Shown here piece after piece: positions 17,562 through 27,332 of a DNA stretch of 64,000 nucleotides. The DNA is from Leptospiraceae bacterium (GTDB lineage: Bacteria; Spirochaetota; Leptospiria; Leptospirales; Leptospiraceae), in contig JADJSX010000034.1 of the NCBI GenBank assembly GCA_016711485.1, positions 124,001 through 188,000 on the forward strand, in the 5' to 3' direction. Below the pieces are notes generated by a model. It ran no database searches and was not told where the DNA came from. It saw nothing but the letters and a program-made list of their open reading frames with translations. Made by a program: the position numbers and the translations under genes. How positions within the stretch are numbered: position 1 is the first letter of the stretch; every line of letters begins with the position of its first letter.

Positions 17562-19291
17562 CGTAATTTTTTATCTCGTTCTAATTCAGTTTTTTCTTGT
17601 TCCATACGTTTTTCAATCGTCATACGGTCTGATTTTGCTCTATTATCCAAAATATGCGGAGTTAAAAAAACCATCAAGTTCGTTCTATTTATTTTAGATG
17701 TTACACGACGGAAAAAATTTCCAAGAATAGGAATGTCCCCTAATACCGGAATTTTAGTTAAACGTTTTTGTTTGTCATTGGATATCAATCCTCCAATCAC
17801 AATCGTTTGTGTATTATCCACAGTAATTGTGGTTTTAATATCTCGTTTATTAAATATTGGATTCCCACCTTGTTCAGGAAGACCAGCGATGTTCTTCACT
17901 TCTTGATACAGTTCAAGAGTGATTTTATCGTTTTTATTAATATGAGGAGTAAATTTGAGTTTAATCCCTGTTGGTCGGTATTCGAAGTTGTCAACGGTTA
18001 CTGCTTGTGATCCCCCACCACCAGCATTTCTACTTTGTGTTCTAACTGGAACGTCTTGTCCGACGTTGATCTCTGCTTCTTGGTTGTCGACTGTCAATAT
18101 TTGAGGTGCGGATAATACATTAAAATTTTCATTTGTAGCATTTGCATTTAAAATACCAATAATCTGAGGGCGACCTGGTTTTAAAAATCCGAGAGAAAAT
18201 CCAGTCAACGTATTCGTATTTGGATTCAACTTTCCATCTTTACTCAAAATACCACTTTGTGCTCCTAACCCTGAGTTGAACTGTCCGAAAGCATCTTGTC
18301 TGAATCGCCAATCAATACCAAAATCATTTAGGTCATTGGAAGTTAATTCTACAATCAAAACTTCTAATAAAATTTGTTTTCGAGGTAAATCTAAAATTTT
18401 GATAATTCGTTGAATTTCATTCCACTCTTCTTTGGTTGCAGTCACAATTACTGAGTTGGAATCTTTATGTGCGACTGCTTTAATTTTTTCGCCTTTCACA
18501 GTAGTTGCTGGTTTACTCGGATCGACTACACGCATTTCTACAACTGGATTATCTAATTTGGTGAGAACTGCGGCTAGTTTTTCTGCTTCATTGTATTCGA
18601 GAGTATAAATATGAATATCCCCTGCTGATGCGATTGCACCCGGGCCATCATTTCTTTGATCAAGTCTATCAATCAATTTTAAAAGTTTACTGATGTCGCC
18701 GGAAGAACCGGATAACACAAGAGTATTCGTCAAACGATAGACGATAATATCAGTATCTGGAGAAGTTACTCTTTTCAAAAGTGGTTCTAATTCACCTGCA
18801 TTTGCTTGAAAAATAGGGACAACTTGCGTGATGATTTTATTTGCTTTTAGTTCGTCTTCCGAAATAGGCTCTCTTCCAATTCGAACGATTCCCGACTTGG
18901 CAAGTGCATCCTTCAGTTTTACAACTTTAATTATATCATTTTCTTCTACGAGTCCAAAACCTTGCGACTCAAGAACGGATTTCATGAATCCAAATGCATC
19001 TTTTACATCTACTTTCTTTTGAGAGATAATAGTGATTTTGCGTCCTTTGACTGAATCATCTACCAGAATATTTTTTTTGACGATTCCACTCATCCCTTTC
19101 AAAAAATCTTTTAGTTCAGCATTTCGCCAGTCTGCAGTAAATTTTCCATTACTAACTTTTCCGGCGTTGTCATTGTGCTTTTTATCTTCTTCGGTATCTT
19201 TGGCTGGCTCAGGCGCAGCTTGCGAAAATAAAAAGGAATTGAATAAAAAAAGGAACAGGGTTAAAAATAGGGTTATATGTTTGTTTGTCAT
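17558..19291 (-). CDS. gspD: Type II secretion outer-membrane secretin GspD
   Basis: A 577-residue secretin with a signal peptide (LFLTLFLFLFNSFLFSQA). Next come an N0 domain (about 50-130) and N1-N3 ring domains with repeated VxxVVPIFQ / IYTLEYNEAEKLA-type segments. The C-terminal secretin barrel has GQDVPVRTQSRN, then VEYRPTG-like EYRPTGIKLKF and VVIGGLI-like TIVIGGLISNDK. The protein ends in a charged tail with repeated Glu and Lys. It forms the outer-membrane exit channel of the system. Confidence 0.95.
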   Translation of the reverse strand: MTNKHITLFLTLFLFLFNSFLFSQAAPEPAKDTEEDKKHNDNAGKVSNGKFTADWRNAELKDFLKGMSGIVKKNILVDDSVKGRKITIISQKKVDVKDAFGFMKSVLESQGFGLVEENDIIKVVKLKDALAKSGIVRIGREPISEDELKANKIITQVVPIFQANAGELEPLLKRVTSPDTDIIVYRLTNTLVLSGSSGDISKLLKLIDRLDQRNDGPGAIASAGDIHIYTLEYNEAEKLAAVLTKLDNPVVEMRVVDPSKPATTVKGEKIKAVAHKDSNSVIVTATKEEWNEIQRIIKILDLPRKQILLEVLIVELTSNDLNDFGIDWRFRQDAFGQFNSGLGAQSGILSKDGKLNPNTNTLTGFSLGFLKPGRPQIIGILNANATNENFNVLSAPQILTVDNQEAEINVGQDVPVRTQSRNAGGGGSQAVTVDNFEYRPTGIKLKFTPHINKNDKITLELYQEVKNIAGLPEQGGNPIFNKRDIKTTITVDNTQTIVIGGLISNDKQKRLTKIPVLGDIPILGNFFRRVTSKINRTNLMVFLTPHILDNRAKSDRMTIEKRMEQEKTELERDKKLR

Positions 19292-19315
19292 CTAGCTAAA
19301 CTTAATTTTATTTTT

Positions 19316-20242
19316 TTAATTTCTAATCAGAAATTCATAAGTGATAATCTTTTCTTTTCTCACCAAGTCAACTGTAACTTTTTGAGAATTTTTAATAGCA
19401 GCCCAAATCTCTAACATTTTTTCTGTTTCATTTAAAGGCATACCATTTACTCTTTTTACTATATCTCCACCTTTTGCACCTAACTGTGCAAATATATGAC
19501 TAGGTGCAACTTGATAGATTTTATATCCGTCAATTTTACCATTGACTAAGTTCGGTCCAAATCTAGCATCTTTATATAAATCAGCAGGGTTGCGAAGATA
19601 CTTTTCGAAATCAGTTCTGGAAATTGGCATTCTTTTTGTTTCAGATGAAACTAGAGATGCGTCTTGGTCAGGTATAGGTTTGTTACCCGCCGACATACTC
19701 ACATTGTAGACTTCTTTCGCTTCTTTGATTGTTTGTCCAATTTCCACTTTGAGATTAATTCCATTTTTGGATAGAACAGCGTAATGGTCTGCAATTGATT
19801 TTATTTTGTAACCTGACACTTTTTCACCAATTCTGTATTCATCTGCTTCTTCTTTGTCCTTTTCTTTTAAAGTTGCCCTAGCAAAAGACGGGTGTCCACT
19901 TAACGTTCCTGTCAGAATCATTTCATCAGCACCCGGAACGTCTTCCGTTAGCGCAGGTGCGGCAGAAGCGGCATTCGGATCAACAGGAAGATCGACAACC
20001 TTCCTTCCACGAATCAAATTCCCTTCTACCATATCCTCATAAATGTTTACAGATTTGTTAGTTTCTTGCTGAACTTGAAAGGAAACAGGTCTATTTGATT
20101 GAACTGTTACTTTTTGACTTGGATAAAATACGGCAATAAGTATCGATCTAATTAAATATGCACAAGAATAGGCAAAGAATAGAACTAACGGGATTAAAAT
20201 ATAAAAGCTATTCTTTTGTAGTCGTAATAGAATCGAATTCAT
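19316..20242 (-). CDS. gspC: Type II secretion protein GspC (HR and PDZ domains)
   Basis: A 308-residue protein with one membrane segment at about residues 13-37. A homology-region-like segment (EMILTGTLSGHPSFARATLKE, GEKVSGYKIKSI) and a C-terminal PDZ-like domain (IFAQLGAKGGDIVKRVNG) follow. GspC links the inner-membrane platform to the GspD N0 domain and is thought to select substrates. It is the first gene of the gspCDEFG run. No gspH-M-type genes are visible here, so the remaining components must lie elsewhere or be absent. Confidence 0.88.
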   Translation of the reverse strand: MNSILLRLQKNSFYILIPLVLFFAYSCAYLIRSILIAVFYPSQKVTVQSNRPVSFQVQQETNKSVNIYEDMVEGNLIRGRKVVDLPVDPNAASAAPALTEDVPGADEMILTGTLSGHPSFARATLKEKDKEEADEYRIGEKVSGYKIKSIADHYAVLSKNGINLKVEIGQTIKEAKEVYNVSMSAGNKPIPDQDASLVSSETKRMPISRTDFEKYLRNPADLYKDARFGPNLVNGKIDGYKIYQVAPSHIFAQLGAKGGDIVKRVNGMPLNETEKMLEIWAAIKNSQKVTVDLVRKEKIITYEFLIRN

Positions 20243-20312
20243 AACGATAAATTAAATACAAATCACAAACTGTCATCTATTTTTTAATTTAGATTCAAAA
20301 AGGCAATCAAGT

Positions 20313-20507
20313 TTAGGCTGCTTTTTCGATTAGCTCACGATAAACACTGCAAGCGGAAAATGTCTCAGAAAGACAACAGGTTTCTAGTTGTTTCATATCT
20401 TCCGGAAAAATAATCTTTTTTGAGCTAGGGCATGATTTTAAGTTTTTTGAATAATAAGGACAATGTATATGGAGTTCTTTTTCTTTCTTGGAAGTTATTT
20501 CTGTCAT
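20313..20507 (-). CDS. Small cysteine-rich protein of unknown function
   Basis: A 64-residue protein with five cysteines placed as HIHCPYY, KSCPSS, ETCCLS and FSACSVY. The spacing could bind a metal or an iron-sulfur cluster, but I recognise no named family. It has no signal peptide or membrane segment. It lies between the nitrilase-fold gene and gspC on the same strand, with gaps of 70 and 40 bases. Its regular composition, and the lack of a competing frame, make it more likely real than spurious. Confidence 0.6.
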   Translation of the reverse strand: MTEITSKKEKELHIHCPYYSKNLKSCPSSKKIIFPEDMKQLETCCLSETFSACSVYRELIEKAA

Positions 20508-20547
20508 GTTTTTACTTAAATATTCTTTTCAAAATTGTCAAGCAAAA

Positions 20548-21672
20548 CTAAAACCAAACATTTAGTAGAGCCGGGTTCTTATTATCCAAACCTTCCGTCG
20601 CAACATAACGAATTAAACCCGCACTTTCTCCTTCTAGCGTAAGGTCAAAAAATTTTCCAAGCATAACTACCTGAATTACAACTCGATTGGAAGGAGAATT
20701 TTTTGTTTTTTCGAAAATACTGTATTTTCTCCAAAGTTCTGCTTGGGTTATGTTTGAATCAAATGTATCCTTTCCATAAATATCATTCGTATTCCAATCA
20801 ATTTCATCTTTTTCAAATAGTAAAGAAGGAGACAATAGGATTTCTTTATTTCTCACTTTTTCATTGTGCATAGACCAGTAAATGGAATCATTAGAAAGTA
20901 GTATTCCTACATTTTTTAATTCTAAAAAAGCTCTATCGGGTATTTCGGAACTGGTTGTTACTTGTTTTTCTATTTTCGTTAGATTTTTCTTTTGGGAAAA
21001 TTGAGAAAATATTTTTCCGTCCGGTAAAAAAATAAAACAAGAATTAAAAAACTTTCCTGTATTAATTTCGATTACACCCGTATCTGGATTTATTTTCGGC
21101 TCTGGAAGTAATATAGAACCACCTACTATAAAAACTTTGTACAAAGCGGAAAGTTTACGAAATGTAGAATCGTATACTGATTTCATTTCCTCCGACTTCA
21201 TTCTAAAAACTATCTCGCCACTACTTTCCCCGACTACACCAAAATAGATTCTTAGAAAATGAAATAGATTTGCAAATCCAATTTGGCTAAACGCTGAAGT
21301 TACAGTATTCGCCGCATAAACATCTTTTTTTTCACCAAGTAACACTAGTGGTGTTCCAATATGTTCTGGAAATAAAACTATTGTTCCTTCCTTTAAAAAA
21401 CCTTTCCTCTTTGCCTCACGTAAATAAAATTCCAATTTCTCATAAAACCGTTCCGGAGTTGAATAATCATATACATTCATGTAAGTTTGCACAGCAACTA
21501 CATTTCCTGCGTTATGATCATAACCAATGCTTCGAGTATACAAAGTTGGGATACTTGCGGATACTTTGACGTAATCCTCATTGCTGATATCTCTATCACC
21601 TTCCGACCATGCATAGTAAAAAGAACAAATTGCAAATAAAATAAAAACAATAGAACGAACAAAATAATTCAT
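20548..21672 (-). CDS. Carbon-nitrogen hydrolase (nitrilase-fold) protein with apparent Cys-to-Ser change
   Basis: A 374-residue protein with an N-terminal signal or anchor (FVRSIVFILFAICSFYYAWS), so it acts outside the cytoplasm. Nitrilase superfamily landmarks are the catalytic Glu in IVLFPEHIG and the Lys in FSQKKNLTKIE. At the usual nucleophile site (G-x-x-x-C-x-D/E) it has GILLSNDSIYW, so Ser stands in place of Cys. It may be inactive or use Ser. It lies 1 base after the NUDIX gene, at the end of a coupled cluster starting with the rhomboid gene. Confidence 0.65.
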   Translation of the reverse strand: MNYFVRSIVFILFAICSFYYAWSEGDRDISNEDYVKVSASIPTLYTRSIGYDHNAGNVVAVQTYMNVYDYSTPERFYEKLEFYLREAKRKGFLKEGTIVLFPEHIGTPLVLLGEKKDVYAANTVTSAFSQIGFANLFHFLRIYFGVVGESSGEIVFRMKSEEMKSVYDSTFRKLSALYKVFIVGGSILLPEPKINPDTGVIEINTGKFFNSCFIFLPDGKIFSQFSQKKNLTKIEKQVTTSSEIPDRAFLELKNVGILLSNDSIYWSMHNEKVRNKEILLSPSLLFEKDEIDWNTNDIYGKDTFDSNITQAELWRKYSIFEKTKNSPSNRVVIQVVMLGKFFDLTLEGESAGLIRYVATEGLDNKNPALLNVWF

Positions 21673-21673
21673 A

Positions 21674-22096
21674 TTACTTCCTTTTCAAATAAACATTCAC
21701 TGCATCTAACATATATTCAGAAAATAATTCTTCTGGTTTATAACTACTAATATCTACCCATTTATAAAAATCATGTTCATCGGAAATTGAAATTTCTCCT
21801 GATTTGTAAACGGCATCATAACCAATAATCACACACGGGTGATTGCCATCATTTACTAAATGTTTATGAACAATAATTGGATTTGGATTTATTTCTACAT
21901 TAAAATTACTACCAAGCTCTTCTTCTAATTCTCTATTTAATGAATCCATCCAATCTTCGAAAAATTCATCTTGATTCATACGCCCGCCCGGTAAATCACC
22001 CGCGCCTGACTTTTTATCTTTCATCACAAGAAGAAAATTTCCATTTCGAATGAATACCTTCTGGGTAATTTGAAATAACCCGTGTTTTGAAGTCAT
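21674..22096 (-). CDS. NUDIX hydrolase
   Basis: A 140-residue NUDIX-fold protein. The Nudix box reads GGRMNQDE, then 10 residues, then RELEEELG. The canonical spacing between the first Glu and the Arg is 7, so the loop is about 3 residues longer than usual, but all metal-binding Glu positions remain. Substrates of the family are nucleoside diphosphates linked to another group; the substrate here is unknown. The start overlaps the upstream gene's stop (ATGA), which indicates translational coupling. Confidence 0.82.
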   Translation of the reverse strand: MTSKHGLFQITQKVFIRNGNFLLVMKDKKSGAGDLPGGRMNQDEFFEDWMDSLNRELEEELGSNFNVEINPNPIIVHKHLVNDGNHPCVIIGYDAVYKSGEISISDEHDFYKWVDISSYKPEELFSEYMLDAVNVYLKRK

Positions 22097-24528
22097 AATT
22101 TATTTCCCCATACATCAATTTGGTGATCAACAGCATACAACCCTCTATCCGGTAAATTGCCAGCCTTGTATTGTTTCAAAAGACCAAGGCTAACGCTCGT
22201 TAATTGCGAAATAATTATATCCATCGTTTCAGTCGGAACTCCATAAAATAAAAAATTAATAGGACTTAAATCACCCAATAAATATAATACTTTTTCTATT
22301 TCTTTTCCATTGGAAGTAAACTGAATAATTACTTTCGTTCCTTGAATAGAATTAGTTTGAGGATCTATTATTTTATCGTAAAATATGCGAACTGGAACAC
22401 CAGCAATTTGCGGCAAATCCATAGTATGCACCTTATATAAAAAAGTAGACAATTCAGAAAATTCTACAGTTTTAGTTGATCCTGAAGCAAAAATAAGTTT
22501 CGTTTTATTTCCAAATAAAATCAATTTTCCTAAAAACTCTTCTGTTAATATTGATGCCCCAATGACACCAATAAATAACTCCAACGAAAGAAAAATATCT
22601 TCCGGAATTTCTGATAAGTAACGATACGTTTCCTTGGAAATATTTTCGTATCGAATATCGACTTTAATCAATTCTTTATTCGTATCATGTAATCTTCCTT
22701 CTTGCAAATACTTAGAAAGAAATCCTCCAATATTTCCCATTGCGCCCAAAATAATAGTTTTTTTAGAGGATAGTATCATCCCCTGTCCGTGCAAAATTGA
22801 TTCAATTGCACTTAATATAGAGTGAGCAACTTCTTTTGATTCTTCGATAATTTTATTTTTAGAAATAGCAATGGAATAAGCTACATTGATCAAACTTCCA
22901 TGATTTTTTATTACAGCAGCTAAACGATCGTATCCGTTTCGAGTATGTTCAACACTTCCGATTAAATTCTCTTGTAATAGTTTTAAAAAAGATTTCTCTT
23001 TCGGGATATTTTCTGTTATCCCGTATATAGAGTAAACTTCTTGAGTAGATTTTCCGGTTAAAGCGTATTCATTAAACAATGGAGCCAAATAACCGCCGTC
23101 CTCAATTACTAAAATCTTTTTACCAGCTTTCATTGTTTTGGAAAGATTCAGTAAAAAAAAGTAACAGGAAAGATACTTCATAGCATCTAAAAATCCCAAT
23201 CTTTTTTCTGCCAAATATGAATGTAAATGAGTATGATTCGAAATATCAGTATAATATTTTGCAGGGGTAAAATACTCACGATTATCCTCAGATAAATGTC
23301 TCATGAGTCCAGCCATAAAAAAGTTATTATCCGGAACATCTAAAAGTACATCCAAATAAGCAGAAGGAATCATTCCGGCATATTTCACAAACATTACATC
23401 TAACGCATCTGCATTTAATCTTCTTATGGCTTCAATTAAAGCCACAATTTCAGAAGTAATGTGGTGAATTAAAAAAATCCGAACACCGGAAAAATCAAGA
23501 TTATGTTCAATGGAATTCCCAATTTTTTCTAAAGCAGGCATTCTTTTTAAATAATAATCTAGGGTAAAACTTTTTTTATCTTCTCCTAAACTAAAATTCA
23601 AAACTCTAGATAATCGAGTTAGATACAGATTTATAAAAATCACTCCCAATTCTAAACGAATCGTCTCACCGTCTTGGAGTAGTCTACATACAGCTTCATC
23701 TTCTAAACTCAGGAATATTTTTTTAAAAATCATTACTTGTTGTTCTTTGGATAATTCCTGAACCATTTCAGAAAACTTTCGATTCCAATAAAAATTAATT
23801 TGATCAACTTTTTCCAAATGTGTTTTGTGAAGTTGTTCAAAAAGAGAACTATAAGGTGCATTGTCCTCTGAATAAGAAAGAAGTCCCTTATTACTTGCTG
23901 TCAAAATTTTATCACTAATCGATTCGGAAAGTTTAGTCGTTCCCGCAATATACACCCTTACGTCTAAATCATTTACAATAATGCTTTTTTCTAATTCATT
24001 GTTAACTAAACGATCTTCATTTTCTAAAGTTAACCTCAGAAAAAATTTTCCAGTATAACGAGAATTAGTCACACGTTCCAGAATAAATTGAATTTTCTTT
24101 TCATTTCCACTTGATGCAGTATAAGGAAAAATTAATGCAAATGATCCAACTTCTCTCGGATCTTCTCCGTAAAATTCCGGATGAATTTTTTTTGCCCATT
24201 TGGGTCTTTGAAATGTTCCAAAAATAGTTCTTAACTGAGAATGAAATTCATCTTTATTAAATAATGCATCATCTAGAATACCGGAACGAGCATACACTTG
24301 AATAGCCACGATTTGCATTTCTAAAAGTTCTGGATTTATATTTGGATTAATTTTATATAAAAAAGAAACATCTCCAAATTGAGTTTCCATACTATCTAAA
24401 ATCTGATCGGATAGAATTTTTGCTAATACCGAAAGACCGGTAAAAAGTCGAAGTTCTTCTAAATGAATTTCCCAATTTCTATCAGTTTTTATAAGCGGGA
24501 ATCCTAATGATGTTTCAATTGTTTTCAT
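22093..24528 (-). CDS. 811-residue protein with adenosylhomocysteinase-like C-terminal half
   Basis: I do not recognise the first 350 or so residues. From about residue 390 the sequence follows the layout of S-adenosylhomocysteine hydrolase. There is a VIEDGGYL motif (about 475-482; the enzyme has a DDGG motif), SVEHTRNG (about 524-531; compare SEETTTG) and an SIAISKNKI segment. A Rossmann NAD-type glycine motif LGAMGNIGG follows at about 594-602. Several SAHH catalytic residues are not conserved, so it is probably a dinucleotide-binding relative with another substrate. It is coupled by ATGA overlaps to a dehydrogenase upstream and a NUDIX hydrolase downstream. Confidence 0.6.
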   Translation of the reverse strand: MKTIETSLGFPLIKTDRNWEIHLEELRLFTGLSVLAKILSDQILDSMETQFGDVSFLYKINPNINPELLEMQIVAIQVYARSGILDDALFNKDEFHSQLRTIFGTFQRPKWAKKIHPEFYGEDPREVGSFALIFPYTASSGNEKKIQFILERVTNSRYTGKFFLRLTLENEDRLVNNELEKSIIVNDLDVRVYIAGTTKLSESISDKILTASNKGLLSYSEDNAPYSSLFEQLHKTHLEKVDQINFYWNRKFSEMVQELSKEQQVMIFKKIFLSLEDEAVCRLLQDGETIRLELGVIFINLYLTRLSRVLNFSLGEDKKSFTLDYYLKRMPALEKIGNSIEHNLDFSGVRIFLIHHITSEIVALIEAIRRLNADALDVMFVKYAGMIPSAYLDVLLDVPDNNFFMAGLMRHLSEDNREYFTPAKYYTDISNHTHLHSYLAEKRLGFLDAMKYLSCYFFLLNLSKTMKAGKKILVIEDGGYLAPLFNEYALTGKSTQEVYSIYGITENIPKEKSFLKLLQENLIGSVEHTRNGYDRLAAVIKNHGSLINVAYSIAISKNKIIEESKEVAHSILSAIESILHGQGMILSSKKTIILGAMGNIGGFLSKYLQEGRLHDTNKELIKVDIRYENISKETYRYLSEIPEDIFLSLELFIGVIGASILTEEFLGKLILFGNKTKLIFASGSTKTVEFSELSTFLYKVHTMDLPQIAGVPVRIFYDKIIDPQTNSIQGTKVIIQFTSNGKEIEKVLYLLGDLSPINFLFYGVPTETMDIIISQLTSVSLGLLKQYKAGNLPDRGLYAVDHQIDVWGNKL

Positions 24529-25928
24529 GTATGTTCTACGACTACCTTAATCGCTTTTGAATCTTTTGCTGTATTAAATGCTTCGGTCATTTTCTCGGCA
24601 GAAAATACATGGCTAATCATATTTTCGGAGAGACTAGTGGCTAACATCTGATTTTCCTCTAATAAGCGGATTGCCAGATGAAAATCTCCACAACGTGAGG
24701 TTCGTATACTTCCTCCAGAATTAATAAATTCCAACAGAGGATTACCATGACTATCCCCTTTGAATAAAATTGCACCCCTTGGTCGGACTAAAGAATTTTC
24801 ATGGTTTACATTTGGTCGTATGAGTGAGTCAATTTCTTCTAAAGAACTAGCAACTCCTAAATCAAAACGAGGCAGTCGATTCGCAAACTCCTCCGAATCC
24901 AAAACTTTCTCTGCAGTAGGAATATCAAATAGATAGAGTTTTAAATTTTGATTTTTAAAAGAAATAGGTTTTAAGGAGTAAATTCGTTCGTTCGGATGAG
25001 TTTCCTTTTCCCATTTAAAATTTAAATTATTTTCGCTATATGGCAAAATAGAAAGTTCATCTACTACAAGCTCTGTTAACTTTGTAAATCCACACATTTT
25101 TTGTCCGTTAGTAGTTTTCAAATGAACTTCCCGTTTGGCAAATTCAAGTGCAGATTTAAAACCTGCTTCGGTACTTGTGGTGTCATATACAATATCAAAA
25201 TTTTTAGAGATAGACTTAGGATCAATTTTGGTGAGATTAATACCATTATCCGCTCCCAGCTTTTTTGCGAGAACTAATAATTCTTCGTGTCTAGCAATGG
25301 CTGTAATTTGAAAGTCAATTTTATAACTTTCTTTGTATGCTTTTAATGCAGCAATAAGTAAACTTCCAAGTCGTCTAGGTCCAAGCACAGCAACAGAATC
25401 TCCGTGTTTAGGAGGAGATGCGATTACGGCTTGTAAGCCGGCCGCAAATGGCTCAATTAGAACAGCAGTTTTATCAGAAATTCGTTGATATGGAACCATG
25501 GCGTGTTGTGGTGCCAATATAAATGGACCGAATCCACCTGGCAGTCGGTCAATTCCTAAAACAAGTCTAGTCGGGCTATGTGTTGGAATTCCACAAACAC
25601 AAAATTGATCCTGCACCAAATCTCCCCTAGCCGCTGGAGTATCATTGATTTCTACTACATAGTGATTTTTTCCGTCTAACGTTTCTGCAACAAGTTCATG
25701 ACCCGTAATTTGAGGAAGTGGGAAAGGTAAAAATCGCCTAGCAATATCAGTCGAACAAACGCCGCAAAGTTTTGTTTTTAATAACTCATATCCGCTACCT
25801 AAATTTAAATAATGATTTCCGTTTCGTTTAATTTCCCAACCTGAATTTTTATCTCCGGTGTATTCGTATTCAGAATTTACAAATTGATCGTCTGCTGTAT
25901 ATTCAAATGCATTAAATTTTATATTCAT
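24525..25928 (-). CDS. Zinc-type (MDR) alcohol dehydrogenase-like protein
   Basis: A medium-chain dehydrogenase-like protein of about 467 residues. The catalytic zinc region shows KLCGVCSTDIARR and ITGHELVAE. The coenzyme fold has SVAVLGPRRLGSLLIAALKA. The usual four-Cys structural zinc lobe is absent or reduced (FCVCG). I chose ATG at 25928, which has AGGTGA about 8 bases upstream inside the end of the rhomboid gene; a TTG 18 bases earlier is possible. At about 120 residues longer than usual, it has an extra middle insert and a divergent C-terminal half. Substrate unknown. Its stop overlaps the next gene. Confidence 0.78.
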   Translation of the reverse strand: MNIKFNAFEYTADDQFVNSEYEYTGDKNSGWEIKRNGNHYLNLGSGYELLKTKLCGVCSTDIARRFLPFPLPQITGHELVAETLDGKNHYVVEINDTPAARGDLVQDQFCVCGIPTHSPTRLVLGIDRLPGGFGPFILAPQHAMVPYQRISDKTAVLIEPFAAGLQAVIASPPKHGDSVAVLGPRRLGSLLIAALKAYKESYKIDFQITAIARHEELLVLAKKLGADNGINLTKIDPKSISKNFDIVYDTTSTEAGFKSALEFAKREVHLKTTNGQKMCGFTKLTELVVDELSILPYSENNLNFKWEKETHPNERIYSLKPISFKNQNLKLYLFDIPTAEKVLDSEEFANRLPRFDLGVASSLEEIDSLIRPNVNHENSLVRPRGAILFKGDSHGNPLLEFINSGGSIRTSRCGDFHLAIRLLEENQMLATSLSENMISHVFSAEKMTEAFNTAKDSKAIKVVVEHT

Positions 25929-25932
25929 AATC

Positions 25933-26604
25933 TCACCTATTCTCAATTAGATATAATAGTATAACAGTTAAAACAAAAAAAGTAAAATTAAAAATAAATC
26001 CATTCTTAATCCTAGCCTGGTCTTGTGGGCTCAATAAATAAGCAGTAATAAATACTGAGAAAAATCCAGCCAAATGTGCCCAGTGTGCAATTAAATCGGA
26101 AGAAAAAGCTTGCATGATGTCCGTATATACCATGATCCAAGCAACTAAAAAAACAGGAAAAGGAAAACTATATCCAGCAATTCGATATGTAACTGGAGAT
26201 AAAAGAGCTGCGATAGCCGCAAGACCGGCAATAGCACCACTTGCACCAACAGTTGGAATTCTTCTTTCGCCTAACATAAACCCTCGAATCATAGAATCAG
26301 CCATCATAGAAATTATTCCTGCCATAAAGTAGAATAACAACCATTTACCCTTTCCAACTTTGGCTTCTACTGCCCTACCTAAAAAATATAAAAAGGCAAT
26401 ATTGGAAATCAAATGTCCGACAGAAGAATGAAACATGGAAGATAAAATCCAGTTGATCAAATTAAACTTACCCGGGTAAGAATAAAAATATTGTTGGATG
26501 GTAGAATGAGGCAAAGTAAATAAAACAAAAAAATAAAATGCGGGTAAAAACAAAGTTACCGCAGCAGTGAGTGGATATTCCCAAAATATTTTCCAAAGTA
26601 ACAA
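25933..26604 (-). CDS. Rhomboid-family intramembrane serine protease
   Basis: A 223-residue membrane protein with six or seven hydrophobic segments. It keeps the catalytic Ser in VGASGAIAGL and the catalytic His in HWAHLAGF, plus the FHSSVGHLISN motif of the second helix. It should therefore be an active rhomboid. It is the first gene of the coupled cluster with the MDR dehydrogenase, the SAHH-like protein, the NUDIX hydrolase and the nitrilase-fold protein. Its end contains the Shine-Dalgarno site of the dehydrogenase. Confidence 0.88.
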   Translation of the reverse strand: MLLWKIFWEYPLTAAVTLFLPAFYFFVLFTLPHSTIQQYFYSYPGKFNLINWILSSMFHSSVGHLISNIAFLYFLGRAVEAKVGKGKWLLFYFMAGIISMMADSMIRGFMLGERRIPTVGASGAIAGLAAIAALLSPVTYRIAGYSFPFPVFLVAWIMVYTDIMQAFSSDLIAHWAHLAGFFSVFITAYLLSPQDQARIKNGFIFNFTFFVLTVILLYLIENR

Positions 26605-26786
26605 TCTATTTACCTATTACCCTAGATTATAATTGCCAAACAAAAATTGAGTTCGGACAGTTATTAAACTTACATAGCGCCTATCGGTTGATCTACTTTC
26701 GTAGGCTATAATTTCTGATAGTTTATTAGATTTATCGAATGTTTGAATTTGTTTTATCCAAGTCATAAAACCTTCTCAGTGATTTT

Positions 26787-27332
26787 CTAAAATTCTGTAG
26801 TTCTCTTTTTTAATGCTGCTAAATGAGAATTTTCATGCATTCCCATCACCCAAATAAAATCAAAAATATGCAAATCCCCAAAATAGGGATGTTCCATTTT
26901 GTATTTCATCAAATTTTCTTTTGTATTTTTTAATAAAGTTTCTTCCAATTTTGTTTCTGCTTTCATTAATAAAGGAAGTAACTCTTCGAAACTATATTTA
27001 CTAAGTGGCGCAACGGACGGTGGGTGTTTGACTCCAGATGGTTTCATTAGAGTAACTTTTATCATTCTATAATCAGGTTCCTGAGAATATCCATTAAATA
27101 AAGCATTTCCTCGGCCAGAAAGAATAATAGGAACCGACCTAGCAATATTCCATTGTGTAAGATAAAGATGTTCCCCTACTTCAGAAATCGACCATCGACC
27201 TTCCTCGGGACTTTTTGTAAATTCTGAAACAGGAGTTTTTTTTAGACATTCTATGACTTCTTTTCGAAATTGTTTCCACATAGAAAAAACTTCTTTTGAA
27301 TCTACGCACTCTGTTGGATATTTAATCTCCAT
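26787..27332 (-). CDS. DinB-like (DinB_2) four-helix protein
   Basis: A 181-residue protein with the DinB/YfiT metal-binding pattern: a first His in WSISEVGEHLYLTQ and an HxxxH pair in MGMHENSHLAAL. Members of this superfamily bind a divalent metal and include thiol transferases; this member's activity is unknown. Upstream of the ATG is a good AGGAGGAA ribosome site. It is a stand-alone gene. Confidence 0.8.
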   Translation of the reverse strand: MEIKYPTECVDSKEVFSMWKQFRKEVIECLKKTPVSEFTKSPEEGRWSISEVGEHLYLTQWNIARSVPIILSGRGNALFNGYSQEPDYRMIKVTLMKPSGVKHPPSVAPLSKYSFEELLPLLMKAETKLEETLLKNTKENLMKYKMEHPYFGDLHIFDFIWVMGMHENSHLAALKKRTTEF

